DNA of 52,438 nt from M55B154 sp964486725. GTDB lineage: Bacteria; Spirochaetota; UBA4802; UB4802. The position numbers and the translations under genes are program-made. The DNA lies in the NCBI GenBank assembly GCA_964486725.1, contig CAZAOK010000014.1, positions 1 to 52,438 of the forward strand, written 5' to 3'. Of the stretch, positions 31,469-41,400 are shown piece by piece. The first letter of the stretch is position 1; each line of letters opens with the position of its first letter. Below the pieces are notes generated by a model that worked only from the letters and a program-made list of their open reading frames with translations, had not been told where the DNA came from and made no database searches.

Positions 31469-34400
31469 TCACAACCTCTCATCCCGAACAGCCAGCCATG
31501 CCATTCCCGCTGTCATTCTACTAAGCACGGGCACTTCTGACGGGTACATCAGCATGGTATCAAAAAGAGTTTCTGCCTCTTCAAGGGAATACATCCCAAG
31601 CTGCTCAAGGTAATAGGACAGACGCCTCCTGTTATATTCCATCACGCTGGCTTTCACGTCCTGGGCGGCGCACCGGGGATAGAGCCGGGCGATCCTGGCC
31701 AGGAGGGCCATGTGGTTGATATTTGAAGCCCTTCGGTAATGGTACATGAAAATGGACCGCAGGTCTTCTTCTCCTCCGGGTGGCATACAATCGAGGTGAT
31801 GTGCGGCGGTGAGCAGCGAATACAGATGCAGAAGGGAGCCTTCCCGTCCTGCCTTAAATAATGAGTTCCCCTGTGCAAGCTGACGGATAACCCATGCCCT
31901 GTGCAGGTCTTTTCCCGGAAGGTCAATCTCCAGCAGGCCGCACAACTCTACGGCAGCAGAGAGCCCCATGGGTACCGCGCTAACCGACAGTGGTGAATTC
32001 TTAAATCCCCCGCCCGGCATGGCCATTGTATGCAACACCCGAAGGCAATCATGGCCCAGTTTCTTCTTTACAATAGGGTAGTTTTCATGATGAGCCGCCA
32101 CCACGGTAAAAGCCCGTACAATCTTGTGCAGCGTATCCAGCGAATAAAAGCCCATAACATGCAGCCGCTTTGATTCCTTTTGCTCCCGGGCAAGGCGCAT
32201 AAGTGCGTGCCGTGACCCATCATTTTCAACACCAAGCGCATCCAGCACCATTTTCCAGCCAAGCAGGTAGGCACACCCGTGATCACCGTCAGGAGTGGCA
32301 ACGGGAAATTCAAGCGATTCCATCAGTTCATCCGCATACCTGCCGGCAGCGGCTCCCATCATCCTGTAAAGGCGAAGCATACTGCCGTTTTTTTCAGTTT
32401 CATCAATGAGTACCCGTTTCATTGACGACCAGTTTTCAAATATAGCCCCAGTCACTGCTATTGGAATGATCACAAAGCCGAAAAAGGCAATAACCCCTAT
32501 ACCACGATTGAAAAGATCACCGGAGACCCATGCAACAGCGCTATACAGGTACGCCCACAGCAGCCCTGCAAACAGGCTGATCACCATAAACACGATGAAA
32601 ACGTATGCCTGTGTAAGAATACGCGTAAGGCTATACCATGGTGACGTTACGTCCACTGCCAGCGTAAAGCCTCCCCCGGGGGAAAGCGGCATGCTGAAAA
32701 CCCCTTCTTCCGGTCTATCCACGAAGAAGTGTTCCCGGGAAAGTGAAGATATGAATAACGTCACGGAAAACAGCACAGTGTAAAAGAACCATGACCCGGC
32801 AGGATCATAATCAAACGTACCCCTGAACCATGCCCGGAAAGGGAACAGTGACTCGATAAGGGGGGACATCACGGGCACATACGCATCTCTCAATATTGTT
32901 ACTGAAAATAGAATAGTGGGGATTGCCAGTATTACAAGAAAGGTTATACTTTTTACAGCAAACTCTGTAATGGGGGTACGCCTGCCCTGTACCCCGCCTT
33001 CTTGTTTTATATGCCGCAGCCGCTGCCTCCATATCCTGTGGCGTATATGCCCCATGGAGTAATTCGAAAGAAATGTTCTCGTAAACAGGGCAACCATTAG
33101 AAGTAGTACCAGGTATAATTTCACATGCAGCCGGGTATCAAGAGCTTCATTGCAGCAAAGGTAGAGTATACCCGGCCCCAGCAGCAGCGATACCATCATT
33201 ACTATACCCAGTGCCGGCAGCAGCCGTTTCATATCCTGCCGGATGGTGGGCTTTTCCTCGCCTTCTTCGTGTCTACGCAACAGTGCCATGCTGTACAGGA
33301 ACACCATGAACACCACAAAGAACACTGGCAGCATTTTAAATAAAGCGGGCCATTCGCCAAAAAATTCCTTGATGCTGGTGTTGGTAAACCCTGATAACAG
33401 CCAGTTAACCTGCAAGGTGCCGGCTATCACGTTCAGCATGTACATAACGTAAATGACAGTGAACAGCACCACGCCGCAGGTGATGCCGAATAGAATTGAC
33501 TGGTAGACTCGTTCTCCACCTGACAGTATATTCCCGGTGTAATTGTACGAAAACAGGTAATTTGATGCCGCCCTGTTCCGGTCTATGCCGGCGGGGTGTG
33601 TAGCCGTAATACCGGTTCTTCGCAGAAATGAACGTACCCGTTCAGTTATACCGTCAAACCGGACACGGGCGAAACGCCGCGTAATGGACATAAAAAGCAT
33701 CCTGCCCCTTTCCAGCAGCCCTGTTCCCGGGGGTTTCATTCGGGGACTGTCCATGCAGCTGAATATGAACTCCATGAAGGAACGGTCTTCGAGTCCGGCG
33801 ATTACCCCCCTTGAAGAAAGGAAATGCACTTCTCTCATGGTAAAAAACTTCAAAAGGGTTGCCCTTGCATCTGCCAGGTATTCCCTGTTTCTTGAAAGGG
33901 AGAAGAAGTACGCGTACGCCGCAAGCACGCTCAAGAGAAGCAACAGCCACTGGTATATACCAAGCGGGACCAGCATCAGGGGAAGACTGAACGCAACGGC
34001 CCGCAAGAGGTATCCTCCCATGGTAACTGCACGGGCGTCTCCATTGCGTATATGGGACAACTCGTGGAGCAGTACAAACCCCTCCGCCAGGCTGCCCGCC
34101 TCCATGTTGTCATCAACATGGTAATAGTCGAGCACGTCAACAAAGCGGCTCTTCCATTTGCCTGGAAGAACGATAACCGGTCGTGAGGCCGTGCTATTGA
34201 AAGTAACCGGGCTGCACAACCAGTACCGTGATGGGTCAGCCGGCCTGTTCAGTTCATCTGACCAGTACACGCGCGGGGACCGGGAAAGCCCCATCATGTC
34301 CGAGAGGGCCTCTACCTTTTGCGCCACGTCCTCTGAACCGGGCGGGGCAACGGGTGTCGCGTTAAGCCTCTTCAGCATGGAAGCGGGTAACAACCTGTAG

Positions 34401-35017
34401 GCCCTGAAAAGCAGGTAAAAAGGGAACAACAGTATGGCAACCTTAAACAGGTGGGGGTAGCCGCACGCACCGTCAGCCACGCACGCCGCCACCAGCGAGC
34501 CTGCCTCAACAAGGCAAAACAGCAGCCAGCCGGCAAGGATCACCAGCAGCATGGAGATCTGCACACCCGTCTCCTGTAGGGGAATAATATCGTCCCTTTC
34601 CATGAAACGCTTGTACATGGCCCATCCCAAACCGCCTGCAAGTCCCGTAAGAACAATGTAGATAATCAGCAAAAAAAAGTCGGGGAACTGAATGCCCGTT
34701 CGCAGTAAAAGTTCATAGTTTTCGGCTAACGATTCTGCCAGCAAGGGGAGAAATAATGCCAGAAAAATAACATCAACGATCCGAAGCACTGGCGTGTGGA
34801 GTGGAATGTTGTGCACGGGCAGGTTCCTGTTCACCGAAAGCCGAACCACCATGCGGGCAATGCCCCACATTACGCGGACTTCGTAGAGTGACCACAGCAA
34901 CAGGAATAAGTGAACATCTTCCTTAGAGGCACCCGGCACATGAAGCTCCACGTAAAGGAGCAGAAAAAACACTGCCAGGCATACAAGGTCAAATAGTTTA
35001 GAAATCAAGCTGGACAT
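31469..35017 (-). CDS. large membrane M48-family metalloprotease
   Basis: This 1182-aa protein has about five membrane spans (8-26, 77-97, 113-135, 152-172, 188-207). A peptidase M48 domain follows, with LLHELSHIRNGDA (HExxH, His318/Glu319/His322), a gluzincin site like HtpX and Ste24. Further spans lie around 340-790. The C-terminal 300 residues are soluble and look like an alpha/alpha-toroid (MPGGGFKNSPLSVSAVPMGL, then WVIRQLAQGNSLFKAG). The start ATG directly follows the anti-sigma stop (TAAATG), so the two are coupled. A membrane protease encoded with a sigma/anti-sigma pair suggests that it degrades the anti-sigma or senses envelope stress. That link is inference. Confidence 0.88.
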   Translation of the reverse strand: MSSLISKLFDLVCLAVFFLLLYVELHVPGASKEDVHLFLLLWSLYEVRVMWGIARMVVRLSVNRNLPVHNIPLHTPVLRIVDVIFLALFLPLLAESLAENYELLLRTGIQFPDFFLLIIYIVLTGLAGGLGWAMYKRFMERDDIIPLQETGVQISMLLVILAGWLLFCLVEAGSLVAACVADGACGYPHLFKVAILLFPFYLLFRAYRLLPASMLKRLNATPVAPPGSEDVAQKVEALSDMMGLSRSPRVYWSDELNRPADPSRYWLCSPVTFNSTASRPVIVLPGKWKSRFVDVLDYYHVDDNMEAGSLAEGFVLLHELSHIRNGDARAVTMGGYLLRAVAFSLPLMLVPLGIYQWLLLLLSVLAAYAYFFSLSRNREYLADARATLLKFFTMREVHFLSSRGVIAGLEDRSFMEFIFSCMDSPRMKPPGTGLLERGRMLFMSITRRFARVRFDGITERVRSFLRRTGITATHPAGIDRNRAASNYLFSYNYTGNILSGGERVYQSILFGITCGVVLFTVIYVMYMLNVIAGTLQVNWLLSGFTNTSIKEFFGEWPALFKMLPVFFVVFMVFLYSMALLRRHEEGEEKPTIRQDMKRLLPALGIVMMVSLLLGPGILYLCCNEALDTRLHVKLYLVLLLMVALFTRTFLSNYSMGHIRHRIWRQRLRHIKQEGGVQGRRTPITEFAVKSITFLVILAIPTILFSVTILRDAYVPVMSPLIESLFPFRAWFRGTFDYDPAGSWFFYTVLFSVTLFISSLSREHFFVDRPEEGVFSMPLSPGGGFTLAVDVTSPWYSLTRILTQAYVFIVFMVISLFAGLLWAYLYSAVAWVSGDLFNRGIGVIAFFGFVIIPIAVTGAIFENWSSMKRVLIDETEKNGSMLRLYRMMGAAAGRYADELMESLEFPVATPDGDHGCAYLLGWKMVLDALGVENDGSRHALMRLAREQKESKRLHVMGFYSLDTLHKIVRAFTVVAAHHENYPIVKKKLGHDCLRVLHTMAMPGGGFKNSPLSVSAVPMGLSAAVELCGLLEIDLPGKDLHRAWVIRQLAQGNSLFKAGREGSLLHLYSLLTAAHHLDCMPPGGEEDLRSIFMYHYRRASNINHMALLARIARLYPRCAAQDVKASVMEYNRRRLSYYLEQLGMYSLEEAETLFDTMLMYPSEVPVLSRMTAGMAWLAVRDERL

Positions 35018-35749
35018 TTACATGCCCAGGTATTTTTTCACCGCTTCTTCAGGATCATCACTTTCGGTCATGGCCCGGTACAGCTCCCTGGCTTCGGGTG
35101 ACCCTTTATCAGAACCGCCGGAAAAACCCATAGCGGGCATTGCAGAGGTAGCATGGGTATCACCTTTGCCGGTCACAAGCCCTTCGGCATAATTCTGCAG
35201 TGGCACCAGCAATTCAACGAACTGGCGGGTACTGTGCTGTTTCAGGAGTGCAAGTGCCCGTACTATGGACTGCAGCCGGCTCTCCTGTTCACCAGTGGCC
35301 TGCTCAAGGTAAGGGGCAAATCGTTCCCGTATATCATCTGGAACTTCTTCCCCTGCCAGTGCTTCACCGGCTACTACCATCTCCTGCTCCTGCGCCAGTT
35401 CACCCTTCATCATCATGCTGCCATACAGCATTTCGAAGGCCGCTATGGGCAGGGACATATCCTGTATTCCCTGGTAGGCACTGAAAAGCTCCTCGTTTTT
35501 CAGCTCCCGGTAGAATTCGTCTTTGGTCATACCGCCCCCGGCAAGCATTTGGGCTATTCTTTTTTTCAACAGCCTTTCAACAAACATGGAAGCAGACTGA
35601 CGCATATCTTCGTCTTTCAGGAGTTCCATTGAAATGGCGAGCCTGGTAAACGCTTCCCTGCACTGTGCGCATTCGGCAACGTGATGGCCGAATTCTTTAT
35701 CATGTAACAAGTACTCGTATGTTTCTCTGGTTATCTCAGGACACTTCAT
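35018..35749 (-). CDS. zinc-binding anti-sigma-like protein
   Basis: This 243-aa protein has near its N-terminus HHVAECAQCREAF, a HxxxCxxC motif (His23, Cys27, Cys30) with Cys3 upstream, as in zinc-binding anti-sigma (ZAS) domains. The rest is helical and soluble, with no membrane span, unlike membrane-anchored anti-sigma factors. Its ATG overlaps the sigma gene stop (ATGA) and its stop abuts the M48 start, so the three genes form one coupled operon. It probably holds the sigma factor inactive. The length and helical C-terminus suggest an additional partner. Confidence 0.78.
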   Translation of the reverse strand: MKCPEITRETYEYLLHDKEFGHHVAECAQCREAFTRLAISMELLKDEDMRQSASMFVERLLKKRIAQMLAGGGMTKDEFYRELKNEELFSAYQGIQDMSLPIAAFEMLYGSMMMKGELAQEQEMVVAGEALAGEEVPDDIRERFAPYLEQATGEQESRLQSIVRALALLKQHSTRQFVELLVPLQNYAEGLVTGKGDTHATSAMPAMGFSGGSDKGSPEARELYRAMTESDDPEEAVKKYLGM

Positions 35750-36741
35750 TTGTCTCTCCTGTGGTATGTGTCAATTACTGATTCTACTTCAAGTCCGGCC
35801 ACTTCTTTCAGTGTTTTCTTTAATTTATCTTTAAATTCTCTCACAAACTTTTGTTTTTCAGCATTAGTGCTAAGCCCCAGTTTTTCCGGTTTTATTTCTC
35901 TTAGCGAACGGTTCTGGAGGAGTAGATTAGCTAGGTGTTGCTCATTATCATTCATTGTTTTAAGGGCCCTTCGCACCCTTTCAGCTATGTCTTTCTGGAT
36001 GTATTTTTCTTCAGGCGAATTTGAATCCGAATGCAGGTCTGCAACGTTGTCAATAGTTTCAGCAACTGCATCTTTCCAGGTTTTATAAGTCTGTGGCCCA
36101 CTGGCAGGATTTCGTACATTGGCGGCCATCAGCCGCTGCCTGTATTTATTCTTTATCTTGGTATCAAGCTTTTCCCACATGTAAATGTATTCATTCTTAA
36201 AAGAATCAAAATCAAGCATGTCCCCGGTATTGCTCTCACCATGAGTTGCCTGATGGAGGGTACTGTATACACCATACGCTTCTTCCTTTGAATACATGTA
36301 CTTTATGATATACGTATACATCAATTCCCAGACAGGATCACCCTTTATATACTCGGGTACATATTTATTATGTGTTTGTATGTATTTTTTTTTCTTCAGC
36401 CAGTCCGCGTAGACACGCTTCATCATCACTGTAAAAAGACCTTCCAGGTTTTCGATCTTCTCTTTATACGTGCGAAACCTCCTGGTAATCTTTTCACACA
36501 TATAAAAAAAACACTCTTCCATGTCCCCGTCTTCCTTGGGGAAATGATAGAAAGCACTGCTGATATACCGGTCAAGCCAGTAGAAAAATTTGGCGTTATC
36601 ATAGTGAAAGATACACGCGCTTAATTCATCATCAGTCAATTCGTCCTTTTTTTCAAGCCACGTGTTTGACTGGAGGTACTCGTTAACAATATCCCACCGT
36701 ATGTTTTTCATGGTCCCAACCCTGTTTTCAGTATCACACAT
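35746..36741 (-). CDS. ECF-like sigma factor
   Basis: This 331-aa protein has a region-2-like segment at about 50-118 (FYWLDRYISSAFYH, EDGDMEECFFYMCEKITRRF, then FTVMMKRVYADWLKKKK), with the order seen in ECF sigma factors. A region-4-like helix-turn-helix lies at about 254-311 (ERVRRALKTMNDNEQHLANL, then NRSLREIKPEKLGLS). The 130-residue linker is much longer than in typical ECF factors. It is overlapped by the anti-sigma-like gene. It is the natural candidate to read the CGTC-containing motif found upstream of six units. ATG 36711 is an alternative start. The family call is from pattern only. Confidence 0.75.
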   Translation of the reverse strand: MCDTENRVGTMKNIRWDIVNEYLQSNTWLEKKDELTDDELSACIFHYDNAKFFYWLDRYISSAFYHFPKEDGDMEECFFYMCEKITRRFRTYKEKIENLEGLFTVMMKRVYADWLKKKKYIQTHNKYVPEYIKGDPVWELMYTYIIKYMYSKEEAYGVYSTLHQATHGESNTGDMLDFDSFKNEYIYMWEKLDTKIKNKYRQRLMAANVRNPASGPQTYKTWKDAVAETIDNVADLHSDSNSPEEKYIQKDIAERVRRALKTMNDNEQHLANLLLQNRSLREIKPEKLGLSTNAEKQKFVREFKDKLKKTLKEVAGLEVESVIDTYHRRDK

Positions 36742-36782
36742 GGCTTTTCTTCCCCGAAAAAACGTATAATGTCAACAACATT

Positions 36783-38411
36783 TCAGGCAATACTTTTCTC
36801 CGCGCTTCGTGCCAGGAGAAGGTCCCACAGGTCTTTCAGGGTGGCACTGTACACCAGTTCTATGGAAAAGAGCCACCTGTAATCAACAGTATTCCTCACA
36901 TCACTGGCATTATCGACGGAGAGGAAGAAGGTATTGAAGCCAGCCTGTACTGCCTGCTGTACCTTTTTGTTCACATTACTTACGGGCAACAGGCTGTCAT
37001 TGCTGAACACTGCTGATCCCATCATACCGGCGTATACTTCATCATCAATCATTGCCGAAGAGAGGCATTTCATAAGCGCCAGGGCGATGGAAGCACCACA
37101 GCTGCTACCGGTATGTTGACCATAATCCGGGAACGAGAGAACCGGCGAAACGTGGTCACACAGGTCAAGCCCGTAATATTCCCTGTTGAGCAGAAGGTAC
37201 CGGTACAGATGGTCGAGGTAGCGAAGCAGCGAACTGTCAACCTCTCCAAGCACCTGTAAGGCCGGTACACTGTCAACTGCCGGTACACCAATCACCTCAA
37301 CGGGGATTACACCGTTATCTGTGGATACCACGTTACATGTTCCCCTGTACTTCGCATCGCGCGAACGCGGCCGTGTGTTCACCATGGTGTTGCAGTAGGT
37401 GTCGTTGGTGTATGCCGGGCCGTCTTCCATGGCAAAACCTGCACGTTCAAGGTTCCGCAATGCCTGGTTCTCACCTTCGAGGAGTTTCTGTACTTCGGGA
37501 TGGTCTGACACTTCCTCAATAACTTTGTGAAACAGCAGGCGGCAATTAATATACTCGGCCGTTTCGGCATACCCTGTCATTCGCAATAATAATGTTCGAT
37601 TGACAAACCATGTGATATAATCTGATAATGTTTTTCTGTTGTTTGTAAAATCATGCCATTGCATGTGGATTATCATCTGCATTTCCATGTCTCCCTTTTC
37701 ACGAAAATGCCGGTACATGGTTTCATAGAAAACAAACCGTATGGGGCCGCTGAGCCCGGTGGCTTCAATTTTCATGAACTTGTCAATGGCATTCGCATCC
37801 TGGTCTTTCCCGCGGTACAATAGTCCCTGGTGAAAATTGATCATTGCCGCATCCTCCCCCGCCAGTGGTTCAAGCTTCGCGAACTGGTAGAGAAACTGGT
37901 CAATATCCCTGTCTTCACTTTCTGAAACCAGCCGTGCCTGGAGAATAAGCTCGTATACCCTGAAAGCAGGAATTGACCCGGCCAGCATATCAAAATATTT
38001 GATGAAGGTTTTAAGTGTATTGGCAACCGCCAGGGCTTCCTGTGCCTTCCCGTCCAACATTAAATAATATGCATGGTAATACTGTAATTCCAGTTTTTCA
38101 GGAAAAGCTCGTGATAACTTTGCGGCGATCTCAAGAACCTCTTCTATCTCATGCTGCCGGAATACCTGGTGCAGCAGAAAGTCAAGCATTACGCAGCAGC
38201 CGTTGAGATACTCCTCCTGGCGGTCATCATATTCACTGGCAGACCAGATCAACTTATCAGATATTGATCCAAGCCGATTAATGATAAGATCCCAGTCCTC
38301 CCGGAATAATATTCCTTCAAGTATGCAGTCATGTACCGAGTTAGTTTCTTCTTCTACAGCTTCAGATGTTGAGTTGTCGTCCCCTAGATCGTAATCTTTT
38401 AAATACAGCAT
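36783..38411 (-). CDS. TPR-Lon fusion protease
   Basis: This 542-aa protein has an N-terminal helical TPR/HAT-like domain (about 30-310). A C-terminal Lon-type (S16) proteolytic domain follows (about 355-535). The catalytic Ser is Ser437 in TGSSCGASIALAL (Lon: GPSAG), and the Lys is Lys483 in PVSNVNKKVQQAVQAG (Lon: PIGGLKEKLLAA). The dyad is therefore conserved, but there is no AAA+ domain in the same chain. AGGAGG precedes the start, and promoter motif site 5 lies about 34 nt upstream of it. It might receive substrates from the separate AAA+ unfoldase or act as an ATP-independent regulator protease. Confidence 0.85.
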   Translation of the reverse strand: MLYLKDYDLGDDNSTSEAVEEETNSVHDCILEGILFREDWDLIINRLGSISDKLIWSASEYDDRQEEYLNGCCVMLDFLLHQVFRQHEIEEVLEIAAKLSRAFPEKLELQYYHAYYLMLDGKAQEALAVANTLKTFIKYFDMLAGSIPAFRVYELILQARLVSESEDRDIDQFLYQFAKLEPLAGEDAAMINFHQGLLYRGKDQDANAIDKFMKIEATGLSGPIRFVFYETMYRHFREKGDMEMQMIIHMQWHDFTNNRKTLSDYITWFVNRTLLLRMTGYAETAEYINCRLLFHKVIEEVSDHPEVQKLLEGENQALRNLERAGFAMEDGPAYTNDTYCNTMVNTRPRSRDAKYRGTCNVVSTDNGVIPVEVIGVPAVDSVPALQVLGEVDSSLLRYLDHLYRYLLLNREYYGLDLCDHVSPVLSFPDYGQHTGSSCGASIALALMKCLSSAMIDDEVYAGMMGSAVFSNDSLLPVSNVNKKVQQAVQAGFNTFFLSVDNASDVRNTVDYRWLFSIELVYSATLKDLWDLLLARSAEKSIA

Positions 38412-38444
38412 GGGTTCCTCCTTTTATTTCTTCTCATCTATATA

Positions 38445-38453
38445 TGACGAAAA
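38445..38453 (-). promoter_or_regulatory. TTTTCGTCA motif, site 5 (upstream of TPR-Lon gene)
   Basis: Site 5 of six, 34 nt before the start codon and just outside the end of the peptidase-like gene at 38472. It matches the core and the following ATAT of site 3. Confidence 0.6.
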
Positions 38454-38471
38454 TAAATATGCTCAATCAAG

Positions 38472-41400
38472 TTACCTTCGCCATATTATCTCGTACGAAA
38501 ATCCCAGTGACTGGAAATCCTTACCGGTATCCTGCCACCTGTTTCTAACCTTCATCCTTGTAGAGCATGCATTGATACTGTCCCGTATGTAGTCCTTGTT
38601 TGAGCGCAGGTGATCATACTCAGAAATCAGCAGGTAGTTCAGCCTGTTGGCACGGCAAATTCCAATCAGTCGCTGTACTATTTCCTTTACCAGCTTTTGA
38701 TAAGAGATATCCAGGCCAGAAATATTTATCACGTCTATAAGCATTGCGTCAGGCCTATCGGCACACCGAAGTATTAGCAACGTCACGTAACCGCACCATC
38801 GCCCCCTGTACATGACCCTGTAGAAAAGACTGTCGGGGTGAGACACCTGTGAGATGTTATTCTTGTTACAGTCACCACCTGCCCAGGATCGAAATGCCAT
38901 CACGGGTCCCTTGCAGGGCTGAAAAAAGATCCTCTTTATAAAAGAAACGCCCTTCTTATCCCTGTCAAAGATCGTATCATAAAACCTTTCAACCAGGAAA
39001 AAATCCCTGCGCATCTTCTGTATGGTTTTCATCTCCTTCTTTATCCACGGTAATTCCCTGTCATGAGGGTGCTCCTGCATCATCTCCGTTAACCTGCTCA
39101 TGCGTGTTGTATATATACGCCGAAGATCAAAAATATTACCCGCATGTTCTATCATTGTGGCAACGTCCCTGTTGATAATTTCCAGTGCTGTCACATGTCT
39201 TTTCCTCAATTCTTTCACGTGTTCACAGTACATTTCACTCTCCACTTGGAGAAGTCGGGACAGCAGCGGGTTGCTTTCCATACCAGTTTGTTTATCAAAA
39301 AATTTCAACACCCCTTCCCCATCAGCCTCGATGAATTCCATGAATATGTAAAACAAAACCAATTCCATAGCATCATTTCTCTCCCTGTAATATTGTTCTA
39401 AAATACGGGGAAGCAGCTGCCTGTAGAATCCAAGCACATGGTATCGCTTTTTCGCCACCATGAAATTCTCTAGCCTGTGCCTTTCCAGGCGTTCTACCCT
39501 GAAATAGTCACGGCATGCCGCGTACAATTTTCTCGCGAACTTTTTTCCTCCTGCCATCTCATCAAGCATGGGCTGCAATATGCGTCCGTACCTGTCATAT
39601 TCCGAAGGGGTGTACAACGATACCCGTTGTTTTATAACAGAAACTATGTCCGTTTCATTCGCTACCTGGCCAGCATCATCTATGTTAAAGGCAGGCAGTT
39701 TCAATGCGGGATCCGGTATGGTCATTTCATTATAATTATGATATCTTCGCACAAACTCTTTCCAGCCAGGACGTAATTCCAGTGAATAATACAGCATCCT
39801 TGCTTCTTCTTCTATGTGGTTGCCATCATGGCTTTCTATTTTATTATTCTGGATAATCTGCCAGATCTGGTTGGAAGATTGCCCTTCTTCTATCATCTGT
39901 TTCACTCTGAGAAGTATGTATTCGTCATTCTCACTTGACAGGTGGATATACAGGTACTGGTTGGCAAAGATGTTTCGCAAAAGACTGATATCAAGGTATA
40001 ATCTCCTGTTATGCAATCCATCAAATCCTGCAAGCAGGCCACACAACCGCATACACTGGTGTGGCGTGTACATCTTCAGCATAAAGAAGGTTTTCCTGAT
40101 GGCCAGGTACTTATACATGCTGGTATTTCCCATTCGGTGATGGGCATACGTGAGGGCATACACGTTTTTCACAAGAGACCGGAGTGTCTCTTCATCAAGG
40201 TCTTTTCCCGTAAAGCGTTGTATTTCTTTGTTCATTATACCGGCAAGATCAAAACGGACACGTGGTATCACACCCCGAATCCTCTCCTGGTCAATATTAA
40301 TAAGCTCAACCAGTCTCTCCATCAACAGGTCCGCGTTATGGGCCACAGCCTTTTCTATTGTTTCACCCGATTCTTTCCCGCTTTCAAGAAGGTCCAGAAG
40401 GTAATGTGCCGTTGAAGGCTGCCGCATGTCTCCCAATAATTTCAGCATAAGGTTTTTCAGAGGATTGCTGCAAAGGGAGTATACCCATTGTACCAGCTCC
40501 ATGGCCCTGCTGAGAGCAACCGCATTGTTATAACCTCCAAGATAATCTACCAGCATAGCTGCAGATACATCATTGCTTTTTAACAACACGTACAGCCACC
40601 GGTCTCGATCATACCGGCCAACATATTGTTTCAAAAGGATTATGATCTCCCCGGTGTTTAGCAGCCCCGAAGAATCAAGCACTACCAGCATGAGGGCTTC
40701 ATGTACATACTCCCACCCATGGTACTCTCCTCCCGTATCCGCGCAGAGACAACGTAACAGTGTATCGTAACTTCCTGTTTCCAGGAGAGTGCCTGCAAAC
40801 TCTTGCATATTTCGCCTTAAAAGCCCTTCAACCAGCACCTCTTTCATGGCAAATACCCTTTCCCTGACAACAGCAAAGGCGGCTGCAAAGCCGGGTCTTT
40901 GTGGCTTCAGACTGGCAACCAGGAAACACTGTATAAACCGCGTGATTTCGGCTCCCGGTTCGTCATCCATAATACGTGCCATTTCATGATAGAGACGGGC
41001 GCAGGTATCTGCATCGTAGGTTTTCAGGCTTTTAATAATATACTTTGCAAGTCCATCCGGGCATGTGAGCGCGGGCCGTGTGACGTTTAGCGGAGGTTGT
41101 GCAACCGGATTTTCTTGTGATACATTCTTTCCAGGTCTCCACTGCCGGGCAATTCTACAGGTAAAATCGAAAAGCCAGTCAGTATTATGTACGAGTGAGG
41201 GAAAGTGAAAGTATTCATACGTGGTATGCGCGTTGACAACAGTACTACAAAAATCAACAACACTGCAGCCGCGTTGGAAGAATATTGAGGCATCTCCACC
41301 TACGTGTCCGTCATCTTTTCCAAGAATAGCAGGGGACAGGGACATCTCCGCAGCGGAACGGGCCAACACCTGTACGATACTGTCCCTGTCCTTTTTCCGT

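Noticed and set aside
31288..31482. 64-aa reading joining the M48 end to AAA+ sequence
   Set aside because: Formed by the repeat junction; it has no start signal, so it is recorded as a fragment.
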